From an uncultured Anaerolineae bacterium (GTDB lineage Bacteria; Chloroflexota; Anaerolineae; Aggregatilineales; Phototrophicaceae): a stretch of 56,958 nt of DNA. Positions within the stretch are counted from its first letter, which is position 1. Each line of letters opens with the position of its first letter. The notes beneath the pieces are model-generated. The model was not told the DNA's origin and did no database searches. It was given only the letters and a program-made list of their open reading frames with translations. The DNA lies in NCBI GenBank assembly GCA_937944445.1, contig CALDYP010000020.1:1-56958 (forward strand), read 5' to 3'. Made by a program: the position numbers and the translations under genes. Positions 1 through 8,446 of the stretch are shown here, piece by piece.

Positions 1-83
1 ACAGGGCAAACGCATCACAAATGAGGTAAAGATAGAGGGAAGGAGAGCAAGCGATGGATAACCTCGGCACAGCCCGATTAGCC

Positions 84-114
84 TTGAAATCCCCGCCTAG
101 ATCGGTGGTACAAT
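84..114 (+). promoter_or_regulatory. possible weak promoter upstream of GT4 gene
   Basis: TTGAAA at 84-89 and TACAAT at 109-114 are separated by 19 bases and lie about 30 bases before the GTG start at 145. The spacing is longer than ideal, so this is only a candidate sigma-70-type promoter. No gene is supported in bases 1-144. Confidence 0.3.
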
Positions 115-144
115 CAGAGGGCAGAGCCACAGAACAATTAGGTT

Positions 145-1368
145 GTGCCTATCATCCGCTCGCTGCTGCTCATCTCACGCTGCCCACCGTACCCGTTGCA
201 CTTGGGGGATCGGCTCATCATCGGCAACCTCGCCCCAGAGTTTAAGGCGCGCGGCGTCGAGACGGATCTGGTTGCTCTCTGCCCGCCAGACCCGAATCAG
301 AGCCGCCAGACGGCCTATCAACGCGACCTAGCGCTTGTGCCGCAGTACCGCGACCAATACCGCAGCGTGACGCTGTTGCCTGAGCCGCGGCGCTCAGGGC
401 TGTCGTATGTGCGGCGGCTGCTGAACAAAGACGCCCGCTTCCCCCAGTTGGCGGCGCAGGCGTGGTCGCCTGCCCTGTTTGAGCAGGTGCGGCAGCACCT
501 CGCCAGCCAGCGCTACGACGCAATTTGGCTGTTCGGCAGCGTGCAAGTCTATGAAGTGGCGGCGGCGTTGGACGGGCGGCCAGCGCTCATCACGCCATAT
601 GAATCCTACGCGCGCTTCTTGAACACGGTGTTGAAGCAGGGCTTCACACCCAGCGCGTGGCTGCGCCAGCGGATGGCCGCAGCCTATGAGTCGTTCATGT
701 TCGCGCCCTATTCGCGGGTGGTGGTGCTGGCTGAGCCGGATGCCGCCATGCTGCGCCAGCTTGCGCCGTCGCTCACCGTGGAGGTCATCCCGAACGGGGT
801 GCGACTGCCCACGCTCGACCCCGACGCGCGCCGCCCCGACGTGCTGCTGTTCGTGGGGAACTTTGAGTATCCGCCGAACGTGGAAGCGGCCAAATATCTG
901 ATTGAGGAACTGCTGCCCATCGTGCGCAAACGCTATCCACAGGTGCAGTTGTGGTTGGTGGGCAACGCGCCCCCGCCGGAGCTGCGCCAGCACACCAGCT
1001 CGCACATCCGCGTTACGGGCTACGTGGACGACATGACGATGTACATGGAACAGGCCGCGGTGTTCGTCGCGCCGCTGACAGTGGGCACAGGCCTCAAGAA
1101 CAAGGTGTTAGAGGCGCTGGCTCATCGCCTGCCAGTCGTAGGGACGCAGCTCAGCGTGGACGGCATCCACGTCGTCCACGAAGAGAGCGCCCTGATCGGC
1201 GAGGTGGACGATCTGCCCGCGCTGGTGCTGCGCGCGCTGGAGGACGACGCCCTGCGCCAGCGGATGGGGCAAGCAGGGCGTGAACTCGTTGAGCAAGATC
1301 ACAGTTGGGCGAGCGTCGCGGAGCGCTACCTTGCCCTGTTTGAGGCGCTGCGCCCTAGCGGCGGCTGA
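145..1368 (+). CDS. GT4-family glycosyltransferase
   Basis: A 407-residue GT-B-fold retaining glycosyltransferase, starting at GTG with the sequence MPIIRSLLLISRCPPYPLHLGD. The N-terminal half is the acceptor-binding Rossmann domain. The C-terminal half shows the nucleotide-sugar domain: 'EVIPNGV', then 'LLFVGNFEYPPN', 'LWLVGN', 'VTGYVDD' and the late 'TGLKNKVLEALAHRLPVVGT' stretch, which holds the donor-binding glutamate region. This order is characteristic of GT4 enzymes that add hexoses to envelope glycans or lipids. The acceptor and donor cannot be told from sequence. The gene converges on the serine hydrolase downstream and overlaps it by 14 bp (stop at 1366-1368; the opposing stop is at 1355-1357). 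No signal peptide or membrane segment is seen, so a cytoplasmic or peripheral membrane location is inferred. Confidence 0.85.
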   Translation: MPIIRSLLLISRCPPYPLHLGDRLIIGNLAPEFKARGVETDLVALCPPDPNQSRQTAYQRDLALVPQYRDQYRSVTLLPEPRRSGLSYVRRLLNKDARFPQLAAQAWSPALFEQVRQHLASQRYDAIWLFGSVQVYEVAAALDGRPALITPYESYARFLNTVLKQGFTPSAWLRQRMAAAYESFMFAPYSRVVVLAEPDAAMLRQLAPSLTVEVIPNGVRLPTLDPDARRPDVLLFVGNFEYPPNVEAAKYLIEELLPIVRKRYPQVQLWLVGNAPPPELRQHTSSHIRVTGYVDDMTMYMEQAAVFVAPLTVGTGLKNKVLEALAHRLPVVGTQLSVDGIHVVHEESALIGEVDDLPALVLRALEDDALRQRMGQAGRELVEQDHSWASVAERYLALFEALRPSGG

Positions 1369-3301
1369 ACGTGTACGCCACTGCCCCTGTGCCAAAGACG
1401 ATCTGCGGTGGCGTGCCATCACGGAAGCGCAGCAGCACCTGCCCAGCCAGCGGCGCATCCGCTGCTACGTAGATCGTCTCTGCACCAGTGGTGGCCGCCT
1501 GTGGGATGACCTCCCATACGCGCGATTCATACTCGCCAAAGTCAACGATGACATCAGCGCCGTCCACCCGCAGCGTCAGATCGCCCAGCGCGTCGTTGCG
1601 CCACGCGCCCACGAACGGCTCGAAGAGGCTCACGTCCAACTGCGCGTTGAAGCGCGCGTCGTTCGGCACAAGTGGGTTGCCGACCTGTTCAGCAGCTTCG
1701 GCCAGCGCGGCCGTTGTCTTATCGGGCTGGTCGTAGATCAGTTCCAGCGCGCGCGTCAGCACCAAGTTGGGCAGCGGGCTGTAGGCAGCGTTCACCAGCA
1801 CCACGACGCCAACGCCCTGCTCTGGCAGGAAGCCCATTAGGCTGCTGTAGCCCAGCGCGTTGCCATCGTGGAAGATCAAGGGGTTGCCAGCGTACTGGCC
1901 GAGGATCCAGCCGAGGCCGTACTCGGTTGTGGCGCTGATCTGAATTTGGGATTGCCATGTGTGCTTGAGGTTGTCAGCGCTGACGACGCGCACGCCTTGC
2001 AGTTCGCCTTCGCCGATGACCATGAGCAGGTAGCGAGCCATGTCGTTGACCGTTGACCACACGCCGCCGGACGGCGCAATCGACGTCACCCACGCTTCTC
2101 CGCTCAAGTCGAAGCGCTGCAAGCCCTCCAGCGATTGGCCGTGCGGCTGCGCCACGTTGCCCAACGTGTCGAGATCGTCCAGCCGCAGTGTCGAGCGCGC
2201 CATGCCTAGCGGCTGGAACAGAGACGACTCCAGCATGTTAGCGAAATCGGCGTTGAGCGTGTCGAGCGTGCCGCCGCGCGCCAGCGCCGTTAGGTAACCC
2301 GCTGAGGCCACCAGTTGATTGCTGTACTGGAACGCCTCGCCGAAGTCGGTGAAGAACTCAAAGGTGGCCAGCGAGTCGATCATCTCTTTGGCGCTGAAGT
2401 TGTTGAAGAGGATCTCGAAGTCACGCCGCGGGACGCCGCTGCACGCGCACACGAGGTTTTCCATCGTGATCGTTTGGGTGATGACGGGGTCAGCCACGGC
2501 GAAGGTGGGCAGCACGTCGATCACTGGCGTCTCCCACGTGAACAAGCCCTCATCGACGGCCTGCGCCATTGCGAGCGTGGTCATGCTCTTGCTGAGCGAG
2601 GCGATCAAGAACACTGTGTCGGCGTTGACCGGGCCATCGCCGGTGGAGCCGAACCCCTCCGCGAACACGATCTGACCGTCCTGCACGACGGCTACCGCTG
2701 CGCCGGGCACGTTGAGGCCAGCGAGCGCCAGCTCGACAAACTCGCGCAGGTTGGCGGCCATCGTCTCATCCCACGGCTGAGCCTGCGCCGCGTCTCCAGC
2801 GTCTGTGGTGGCGCTGGTAGCGCGGTACGACTGAGAGAAGATCAAATACTGAGAAAAGCGGCGCTGAAGGGCAGCAATCGTGGTGATGACAATGCTCGGG
2901 TAGGTACGCCCGTCCAGAATGTACGCCCCCGCCGAGATGAACGTCCCGTCTGAGCCGCTGCCGTCAGCGTAAACGACCGCCACGCCGGCTTCAAACCCTT
3001 GCAGTTGATTCTCCGGCACGTCAAGCGTCTGAAGGATGGTGCTGGTGTCAAAAGTGGGGTCATACTTCGCCCAAAGCAGATCAAGAGACTCTTGCAAGTC
3101 GTCGGTGTTCTCCACGCTCAGCACGGTGATGATCTCTTCGTTTGGAGCGTTGACGACGATGAAACCGTCACGCTCATCGACCGTCCAGCCCGTCGGCAGT
3201 TGAAATTGGAACGACCCGGTCGGGTCAACATAGAAGTCTTGTGCTGAAGTCATGATCGGCAGCAGCAGCACAACCAACACCATCCACCATTTTTTCTTCA
3301 T
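1355..3301 (-). CDS. secreted serine hydrolase, beta-lactamase/class C PBP fold
   Basis: A 648-residue protein with a clear signal peptide (MKKKWWMVLVVLLLPIMTSA). About 150 residues that look like a separate N-terminal beta-rich domain precede a beta-lactamase-family (PF00144-type) domain. The catalytic set is visible: S-L-S-K with Ser235 and Lys238, Y-S-N in 'EAFQYSNQLV', and H-D-G in 'LIFHDGNALG' in place of the KTG box, as in esterase EstB, D-aminopeptidase and PbpX-like members. A C-terminal beta domain of about 120 residues follows. This family hydrolyses esters, D-amino-acid amides or peptidoglycan peptides outside the membrane; the substrate here is unknown. The start is well supported by the signal peptide, an upstream AGGA and a promoter at 3379-3407. 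It is transcribed alone. Confidence 0.85.
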   Translation of the reverse strand: MKKKWWMVLVVLLLPIMTSAQDFYVDPTGSFQFQLPTGWTVDERDGFIVVNAPNEEIITVLSVENTDDLQESLDLLWAKYDPTFDTSTILQTLDVPENQLQGFEAGVAVVYADGSGSDGTFISAGAYILDGRTYPSIVITTIAALQRRFSQYLIFSQSYRATSATTDAGDAAQAQPWDETMAANLREFVELALAGLNVPGAAVAVVQDGQIVFAEGFGSTGDGPVNADTVFLIASLSKSMTTLAMAQAVDEGLFTWETPVIDVLPTFAVADPVITQTITMENLVCACSGVPRRDFEILFNNFSAKEMIDSLATFEFFTDFGEAFQYSNQLVASAGYLTALARGGTLDTLNADFANMLESSLFQPLGMARSTLRLDDLDTLGNVAQPHGQSLEGLQRFDLSGEAWVTSIAPSGGVWSTVNDMARYLLMVIGEGELQGVRVVSADNLKHTWQSQIQISATTEYGLGWILGQYAGNPLIFHDGNALGYSSLMGFLPEQGVGVVVLVNAAYSPLPNLVLTRALELIYDQPDKTTAALAEAAEQVGNPLVPNDARFNAQLDVSLFEPFVGAWRNDALGDLTLRVDGADVIVDFGEYESRVWEVIPQAATTGAETIYVAADAPLAGQVLLRFRDGTPPQIVFGTGAVAYTFSRR

Positions 3302-3378
3302 TGTCGTTTTCCTGTTCTAGGATGCAATTTGCCAACACGCTGAGCAAACAAACGGAACAATTCTTGGCCACACACTAC

Positions 3379-3407
3379 ATTAAAAGTGTTTTTCCAACGA
3401 TAGTCAA
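3379..3407 (-). promoter_or_regulatory. promoter of the secreted serine hydrolase
   Basis: Read on the minus strand, TTGACT (3407-3402) is followed after exactly 17 bases by TTTAAT (3384-3379). This is about 78 bases before the ATG at 3301, in an AT-rich stretch. It is a good sigma-70-type match. Confidence 0.6.
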
Positions 3408-3422
3408 CAACGTTCTGAAGAT

Positions 3423-3548
3423 GGGAGTGTCTAAATTCGAACAGAGGACTCATCCAGCCCCCTTCCGGGGGAGCGCCCTAGCCGAGTGCTTCAGCGCTCG
3501 GCGCGACGGTGAAGGCCGATGACTGTCTGTTTATCTTTAAACACTCCC
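3423..3548 (+). mobile_element. MITE-like element, copy 1
   Basis: A 126-bp non-coding element bounded by imperfect inverted repeats: GGGAGTGTCTAAA at the left and TTTAAACACTCCC at the right, extending inward to about 22 bp with a few mismatches. Inside are two hairpins: CCCCC/GGGGG around TTCC, and an imperfect GCCGAGTGC/GCGCTCGGC. It is the same element as those at 23573 and 50772. Its left ~37 bp also match the left end of the IS630-type element at 55753, so it probably moves with that transposase. The copy sits between the serine hydrolase promoter and the M23 gene. No clean target duplication was found. Confidence 0.75.
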
Positions 3549-3689
3549 CTTAAGATGAACAGACAGTCACAGGCCTCATCCCCCATTGGCTGTCGGCATA
3601 TCAGACACGCAGCCCGCCCCCAAGCCTCCGGTTGATTCCGCTGAGGCGTGGGTGTAGCATGGCGCAGCAGACAGTGTAAGGAAAGACGC

Positions 3690-4910
3690 ATGATGCAGCC
3701 GTTTGACGATACGCAGCCCACCGTGACGATCCAACCTGAGCCGACGCCCCGGCGCGGCGGCGCGTTGGGTCTGCTGCTCTTGATCGGCGCGGCGGCGCTG
3801 ACGGGCCTCGCGGTGGTCGTCCTGCTGCTGCCCACAGACGCCCCGCCCCCTCCGACTGAGCCGACGCTTGACGCCGTCGTCCAACTGCCGACCGATGCAC
3901 AACTCCCCCCGCCCAGCGAGGCGCTGCCCCAACTCCCCCCCAACACCGAGCCGCAGGTGATGGGGCCAGCGCCCACGCTCAACGCCGAGCGCATTGCCCA
4001 ACTCTTGCAGACGCCGGTCTCGCAGCTTGCGGAACCCAACGCGGGCGAGCTGCTCAAGTTCAACCCGTTCACGTTCATCCCAGAGCGGCCCCGCAGCGAG
4101 TTCGTCGAGTACACGGCGGTATCGGGGGACACCATCGACACGATCGCGCGGCGTTACGGCCTGCGCGCGGAGACGCTGGCGTGGTGCAACGACCGGCGGA
4201 TTGTGTTCGTGCTGCGCCCGGGCGACGTGCTGCGCATCCCGCCGGTGGACGGCGCGTGCCATGTGGTGTTGGGCACCCGCCAAGAGACCATTGCCCGCCT
4301 TGCGGAGCAGTACAATGTGCCCGTCCAGCAGTTGATCAACTCGCCTTACGCCAACTTTTTTGACATGTCGCCGGATACAGTGCTGCCCGGCGGCCTAAAC
4401 TTGTTCATTCCGGGGGGGGAAGGCCCGCTCATCGCGTGGAGACCGCCTAGCGAAGTCGAGACCGACGCGCAGGGCAACATCCGCACGGTGTCGTTTGCCA
4501 AAGGCCTCGCTGGCAGCTGCGGCCAAGTCGAGCCGGGCGGCGGGGCGGCGTGGAACAACCCCCTGCCCAACGGCACATGGGTACGCGGCTTCAGCGTCGG
4601 CCACACCGGCATTGACCTCTCCGCGGCGGTCGGCACGCCGATCTTTGCCGCCAACAGCGGGCCGGTGCTCTTCAGCGGGTTCAGCACGTGGGGCTACGGC
4701 GAAACGGTCGTGCTGGCGCATGGGCCGTTCAGCACACTCTACGCGCACATGTCTCAACGCAACGCGCGCTGCGGCCAGTTCATCAACGTGGGGCAGGTCG
4801 TCGGCTTAGTCGGCAGCACCGGCAACAGCACCGGCCCGCACCTGCACTTTGAGATCCGCTTCAACGATCAGCCGCAGAACCCTTCCGGCACGCCGGGCAT
4901 CGGGTGGTAG
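3690..4910 (+). CDS. LysM-containing M23 (LytM) endopeptidase
   Basis: A 406-residue cell-wall hydrolase. A short cytoplasmic N-terminus is followed by one membrane segment (GALGLLLLIGAAALTGLAVVVLLL) and a proline-rich linker. Two LysM modules come next, one from 'YTAVSGDTIDTIARRYGL' to 'LRPGDVLRIP' and a second, more diverged one. The M23 domain carries its zinc ligands in 'GHTGIDLS' (H and D) and 'HLHFEI' (HxH), so it should be an active peptidoglycan endopeptidase anchored outside the membrane. I chose ATG 3690 because AAGGA lies seven bases upstream; an upstream GTG at 3648 would add 14 unlikely residues. It converges on the exchanger gene with a 2-base gap. A role in wall remodelling or separation is inferred from the domains. 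Confidence 0.88.
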   Translation: MMQPFDDTQPTVTIQPEPTPRRGGALGLLLLIGAAALTGLAVVVLLLPTDAPPPPTEPTLDAVVQLPTDAQLPPPSEALPQLPPNTEPQVMGPAPTLNAERIAQLLQTPVSQLAEPNAGELLKFNPFTFIPERPRSEFVEYTAVSGDTIDTIARRYGLRAETLAWCNDRRIVFVLRPGDVLRIPPVDGACHVVLGTRQETIARLAEQYNVPVQQLINSPYANFFDMSPDTVLPGGLNLFIPGGEGPLIAWRPPSEVETDAQGNIRTVSFAKGLAGSCGQVEPGGGAAWNNPLPNGTWVRGFSVGHTGIDLSAAVGTPIFAANSGPVLFSGFSTWGYGETVVLAHGPFSTLYAHMSQRNARCGQFINVGQVVGLVGSTGNSTGPHLHFEIRFNDQPQNPSGTPGIGW

Positions 4911-4912
4911 CC

Positions 4913-5872
4913 TCACATCCGAATGAAGGTGATGGCGATCACGCCCGCGTAGGCCGCGAGGATCAGCCCCCCTTTCACGCGCCCGATGATGCGGTTGAAG
5001 CCGAAGAGGAACATCGCCACAGCGAACGCCAGCATGATCGGAAACTGCAAGCTGATGAGCGTCTGCTCGACGTTGATCGGGCGGACGACAGCGGTCAGGC
5101 CGAGGATCGCCAGCAGGTTGGAAATGTTCGAGCCGATCACGTTGCCTACAGCGATGTCGCTCTGCTTGCGCAGGGCAGCCACAAACGATGCCGCCAGCTC
5201 CGGCAGGGATGTGCCGACAGCGACCAGCGTCAGACCAATCACCAATTCGCTCACGCCGATCTGGCGCGCAGCGCCGGTTGCGCCCGTCACGGTGAGCTGC
5301 GCGCCGACCACCAACGCCGCCAACCCCGCCAAGAGGCGCAATATCTCTACTGAACGCTTGATCTGGCCTTCTTTCTCGCCTAATTCCTCAATTTCTGCTA
5401 GGTCAGGGGATTTGTGACTGCGCTTGTAGCGCACGATGGCGTACTGCATCAGGTTGTAAGCCAGAAAACCGCCGAACAGCAAGAAGCCGTCCGCAGCGCT
5501 GATGACCCCGTCCAGCGCCAGCACGAACGTTGCCACCGAGACGGCAATCATGATCGGCATCTCGCGCACGATCAGATCCCAGTTGACGCGAATGGGGAAG
5601 ATCAACGCGGACAGCCCGATGATCAAGCCGATGTTGACAATGTTGGAGCCGACGACGTTGCCGATGGCGATGTCTGATGAGCCTTGAATGGCCGCGCTCA
5701 TGCTCACGACGAGTTCGGGCGCTGAGGTGGCCCACGCCACCACCGTTAAGCCTACAAGCAGCGCAGGCACACCAAATGAGACAGCGAGGCGCGATGCGGC
5801 TTTGACCAAGAAATCACCGCCAAACCATAACCCGCCAATGCCTAAACCGATCATACCTAGATAGAGAAGCAT
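4913..5872 (-). CDS. calcium/sodium antiporter, CaCA family (YrbG-like)
   Basis: A 319-residue membrane protein with about ten hydrophobic segments arranged as two inverted halves. Each half carries the CaCA alpha-repeat: 'GLTVVAWATSAPELVVS' with 'GNVVGSNIVNIGLI', and 'GLTLVAVGTSLPELAAS' with 'GNVIGSNISNLLAI'. The paired E and N/D residues of these repeats form the cation site in structurally known homologues. The length equals that of E. coli YrbG. The expected function is Na+-driven Ca2+ export, sometimes K+-dependent. A charged cytoplasmic loop ('RYKRSHKSPDLAEIEELGEKEG') separates the halves. No operon partner is seen. The 254 bp upstream to the divergent PD40 gene hold no gene. Confidence 0.92.
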   Translation of the reverse strand: MLLYLGMIGLGIGGLWFGGDFLVKAASRLAVSFGVPALLVGLTVVAWATSAPELVVSMSAAIQGSSDIAIGNVVGSNIVNIGLIIGLSALIFPIRVNWDLIVREMPIMIAVSVATFVLALDGVISAADGFLLFGGFLAYNLMQYAIVRYKRSHKSPDLAEIEELGEKEGQIKRSVEILRLLAGLAALVVGAQLTVTGATGAARQIGVSELVIGLTLVAVGTSLPELAASFVAALRKQSDIAVGNVIGSNISNLLAILGLTAVVRPINVEQTLISLQFPIMLAFAVAMFLFGFNRIIGRVKGGLILAAYAGVIAITFIRM

Positions 5873-6126
5873 ACCGCCCCCGCAGCCTTGAATATGTGAT
5901 TGATAGAAGGTGGAAAATGTTCAGCTAGACGCGCAAAACGTGGCCCATTCTAGCGCAGATCGCCCGTTTTTCGCAGGGCAACCCCCTGTGTCTTGGGGAG
6001 AGATAGGGGATTGGGTGAGCAAGGGCTGAGTGGAGACGCGGCGGCGTGGGGCGGCGCGAAACGCCCTGCTTGCCGCCAGCCGCCCTCGCTCTGATAATAG
6101 TGTCATCGCAATAGAGAGGCACACCC

Positions 6127-7149
6127 GTGATTCGGAGCGTGTGGCGGGGCAGTCTGATCCTGACGCTGGGGCACGTGGGGCTGCTGCTGCTGGCGTCGGC
6201 TGTTGGCATGCGGCTGGGGGGCGACGTGATCGCGCTGAGCCGCAACACGCCAAATGCCGCCCCGCACCTCGTGCTGCGCGATGCGCCCCGCGGGCTGGAT
6301 GTGCGCCTCACGCGCGATGAGGACTATCACAGCCTGCCGATCTGGTCGCCCGATGGCGCGTGGCTGACGTGGCTGCGCGGCAGCAGCGTCGCCTACTGGA
6401 TGCTGCTGCGCTGGGACGATCTAACCGTGCAGCCGCTGGCGGGCGTGCTCTCCAGCGGAACGCTGCTCGCGTGGTCGCCTGATTCGCAACAAGTCGTGTT
6501 CGAACGGACGACCGCCAGCGGTGAGCGCCGCCTGATGCTCGTCGATGTGCCCGCGGGCACGCCGCGCCTGCTGCCGAACAGCCCCGGCCTCGACCAGAGC
6601 GCGCCCTCATGGTCGCCAGACGGGCGCTGGATCGTCTATCAGATGCAAGGGGAAGATCGCATCAGCCGCATTGTGCGTTACAATCTATCAAATCAGCAGA
6701 GCGTCCTTATCCCGCGCGATGGCGCTTACTACCCGATGTGGTCGCCCGACGGTGAGCGGATCGCCTACTTGGTGAACGAGGGGCTGAACATCGCGCTGGC
6801 CGTGTATGAACTGGCGGACGGCAGCCAGCGCCTGTATGCCGTCGATGCCCGGCTGGACTTCAACCCGCCGCAGTGGTCGCCCGATGGGCGTTATGTGGCT
6901 TTCGGGAGTGGGACGAGCCAAATCTGGATCTTGGATGTTGAAACAGACGTGATGTCAGGCCTCACCCCGCCAACGCAGTTCCAGTATGCGCCGCGCTGGT
7001 CGCCCGATGGGCAAGCGCTGCTGGTGATGGAGTTGAGTCCCGCCCGGTTGATGGCGATTGGGCGCATCAACGCCCACACTGGCCAGCAGCAGCGGCTCAG
7101 CCCGCTCAACCTGAACGCCAACGAAATGATGCCCATATGGAAACCGTGA
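6127..7149 (+). CDS. membrane-anchored PD40/TolB-type beta-propeller protein
   Basis: A 340-residue protein starting at GTG. One N-terminal hydrophobic segment (LILTLGHVGLLLLASAVG) should anchor or export it. The rest is a beta-propeller with six 'WSPDG'-type repeats: PIWSPDGAW, LAWSPDSQQ, PSWSPDGRW, PMWSPDGER, PQWSPDGRY and PRWSPDGQA, the hallmark of the PD40/TolB propeller. Such domains are protein-binding scaffolds; no catalytic residues are evident. Its 3' end overlaps the start of the GT28 glycosyltransferase by 13 bp, so the two are translationally coupled. A role as an envelope-facing partner of that lipid glycosylation run is inferred only from the linkage. TAATAG-like sequence about 30 bp upstream could be a -10. 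Confidence 0.8.
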   Translation: MIRSVWRGSLILTLGHVGLLLLASAVGMRLGGDVIALSRNTPNAAPHLVLRDAPRGLDVRLTRDEDYHSLPIWSPDGAWLTWLRGSSVAYWMLLRWDDLTVQPLAGVLSSGTLLAWSPDSQQVVFERTTASGERRLMLVDVPAGTPRLLPNSPGLDQSAPSWSPDGRWIVYQMQGEDRISRIVRYNLSNQQSVLIPRDGAYYPMWSPDGERIAYLVNEGLNIALAVYELADGSQRLYAVDARLDFNPPQWSPDGRYVAFGSGTSQIWILDVETDVMSGLTPPTQFQYAPRWSPDGQALLVMELSPARLMAIGRINAHTGQQQRLSPLNLNANEMMPIWKP

Positions 7150-8384
7150 AGCGCAACGTCCTGATCTTGACCTCTGATCTTGGCTTTGGGCATCGCAGCG
7201 CGGCCATCGCCATCCGCGAGGCGCTGCTCATCCGCTACGGCGACGCCTATCACCCTGTCATCGTCAACCCGATGAACCACCCCAAAGTGCCCTCATTCTA
7301 CCGTGAGAACCCCGACATCTACGATCTGTGGGTGCAGAAGCTGCCAGAACTGTACACGTTGACCTATAAATCCGTGGACGTGCCGCTGGCCAAGCCAGTG
7401 ATCGAAAACTTCGACACGGCGATGCTGCTGGAGGCGATGCTGGACATCATCCGCAAGGTCAAGCCTGTTGTGATCGTCGTCACCCGTGACAACTTCCTCA
7501 GCACGCTGGCCGCCATTCGCCAGCTCACGCGCCGCCGCCTGCCCATCGTGAGCGTTGTGACCGATCTAGGGACGGTGCATCGGCTGTGGTTTCATCGCGT
7601 GTCGAGCGTGATCTGCGTGCCGAGCCAGCGCGTTTACGACATGGCGCTGAGCGAGAAAGTCCCCCCCGCGCAGATTCGCCTGACGGGCATCGCCGTTCAC
7701 CCGGCCATCGCCCAAGAGACGCGCAGCAAGGCCGAGCTGCGCGCGCTGTATGGCTGGCAGCCGGAGATGAAAACGGCCCTCGTCGTCGGCAGCAAGCGCG
7801 TCCGCACGGTGATCGAGGCGGTGCGCGTGCTGAACCATCTGCACGTGCCGCTGCAACTGGTGATCTCAGCGGGGGGCGATGAGGCGCTCTACGCGCAGCT
7901 TCAACAGATGGAGTGGCATCAGCCGACGCACCTCTACCCCTTCGTGCGCGAGATGCCGCAGTTCCTGCGCGCGGCAGATGTGCTGGTCGGGAAAGCGGGC
8001 GGCTTGATCGTCACCGAGGGGCTGGCGGCGGGTCTGCCGATCCTGCTGATCGACGCCATTGAAGGCCAAGAGACGGGCAACGTAGAGCACGTGGTGGAGG
8101 GCGGCGCAGGGGCGTTCGCTCCGCCGCCCTACGACCTGCTTGAGACGGCTTATGACTGGTTTCGTGACAATTTCAAAGAGATGGAGCGCCTAGCGGCCAA
8201 CGCGCAGGCGCTGGGCCACCCCAACGCCTCGTTTGAGATCGCCGACTTGGTGCACGGCTACGCGACGGGCCAACTGCTCATGCCGCTCAGCCGTGGGGCC
8301 GTGCGCGCGCGGCAGGCGCGGCGCAGCATCTACGAGCTGCGCGATTGGCTCAACCGCCTGCTGGGCGACAACGAGAGCCTGTAG
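7137..8384 (+). CDS. GT28 / MGDG-synthase-family glycosyltransferase
   Basis: A 415-residue GT-B enzyme. The N-terminal 'NVLILTSDLGFGHRSAAIAIREAL' stretch is the signature of the MGDG synthase and processive diacylglycerol glycosyltransferase (UgtP) group. A MGDG_synth-like first domain extends to about residue 170. The GT28 C-terminal domain includes 'LVISAGGDEALY', 'VREMPQFLRAADVLVGKAGGLIVTEGLAAGLPILL' and 'EGQETGNVEHV', which bind the UDP-sugar. The family transfers glucose or galactose to diacylglycerol to make membrane glycolipids, and glycolipid synthesis is the likely role here. The start ATG 7137 overlaps the upstream gene by 13 bp. A charged tail after residue 380 may help membrane association. 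Confidence 0.85.
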   Translation: METVKRNVLILTSDLGFGHRSAAIAIREALLIRYGDAYHPVIVNPMNHPKVPSFYRENPDIYDLWVQKLPELYTLTYKSVDVPLAKPVIENFDTAMLLEAMLDIIRKVKPVVIVVTRDNFLSTLAAIRQLTRRRLPIVSVVTDLGTVHRLWFHRVSSVICVPSQRVYDMALSEKVPPAQIRLTGIAVHPAIAQETRSKAELRALYGWQPEMKTALVVGSKRVRTVIEAVRVLNHLHVPLQLVISAGGDEALYAQLQQMEWHQPTHLYPFVREMPQFLRAADVLVGKAGGLIVTEGLAAGLPILLIDAIEGQETGNVEHVVEGGAGAFAPPPYDLLETAYDWFRDNFKEMERLAANAQALGHPNASFEIADLVHGYATGQLLMPLSRGAVRARQARRSIYELRDWLNRLLGDNESL

Positions 8385-8446
8385 GAACACTTGAGGCTGC
8401 GGTACGGCGTTGCCATGCCCTGCTGAGCTGTGGTTTAATGGGGCGC

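Noticed and set aside
3421-3560. TA target duplications around the MITE-like copies
   Set aside because: TA precedes the copy at 50772 but is not repeated after it; the other copies lack TA on both sides. No clean duplication could be shown.
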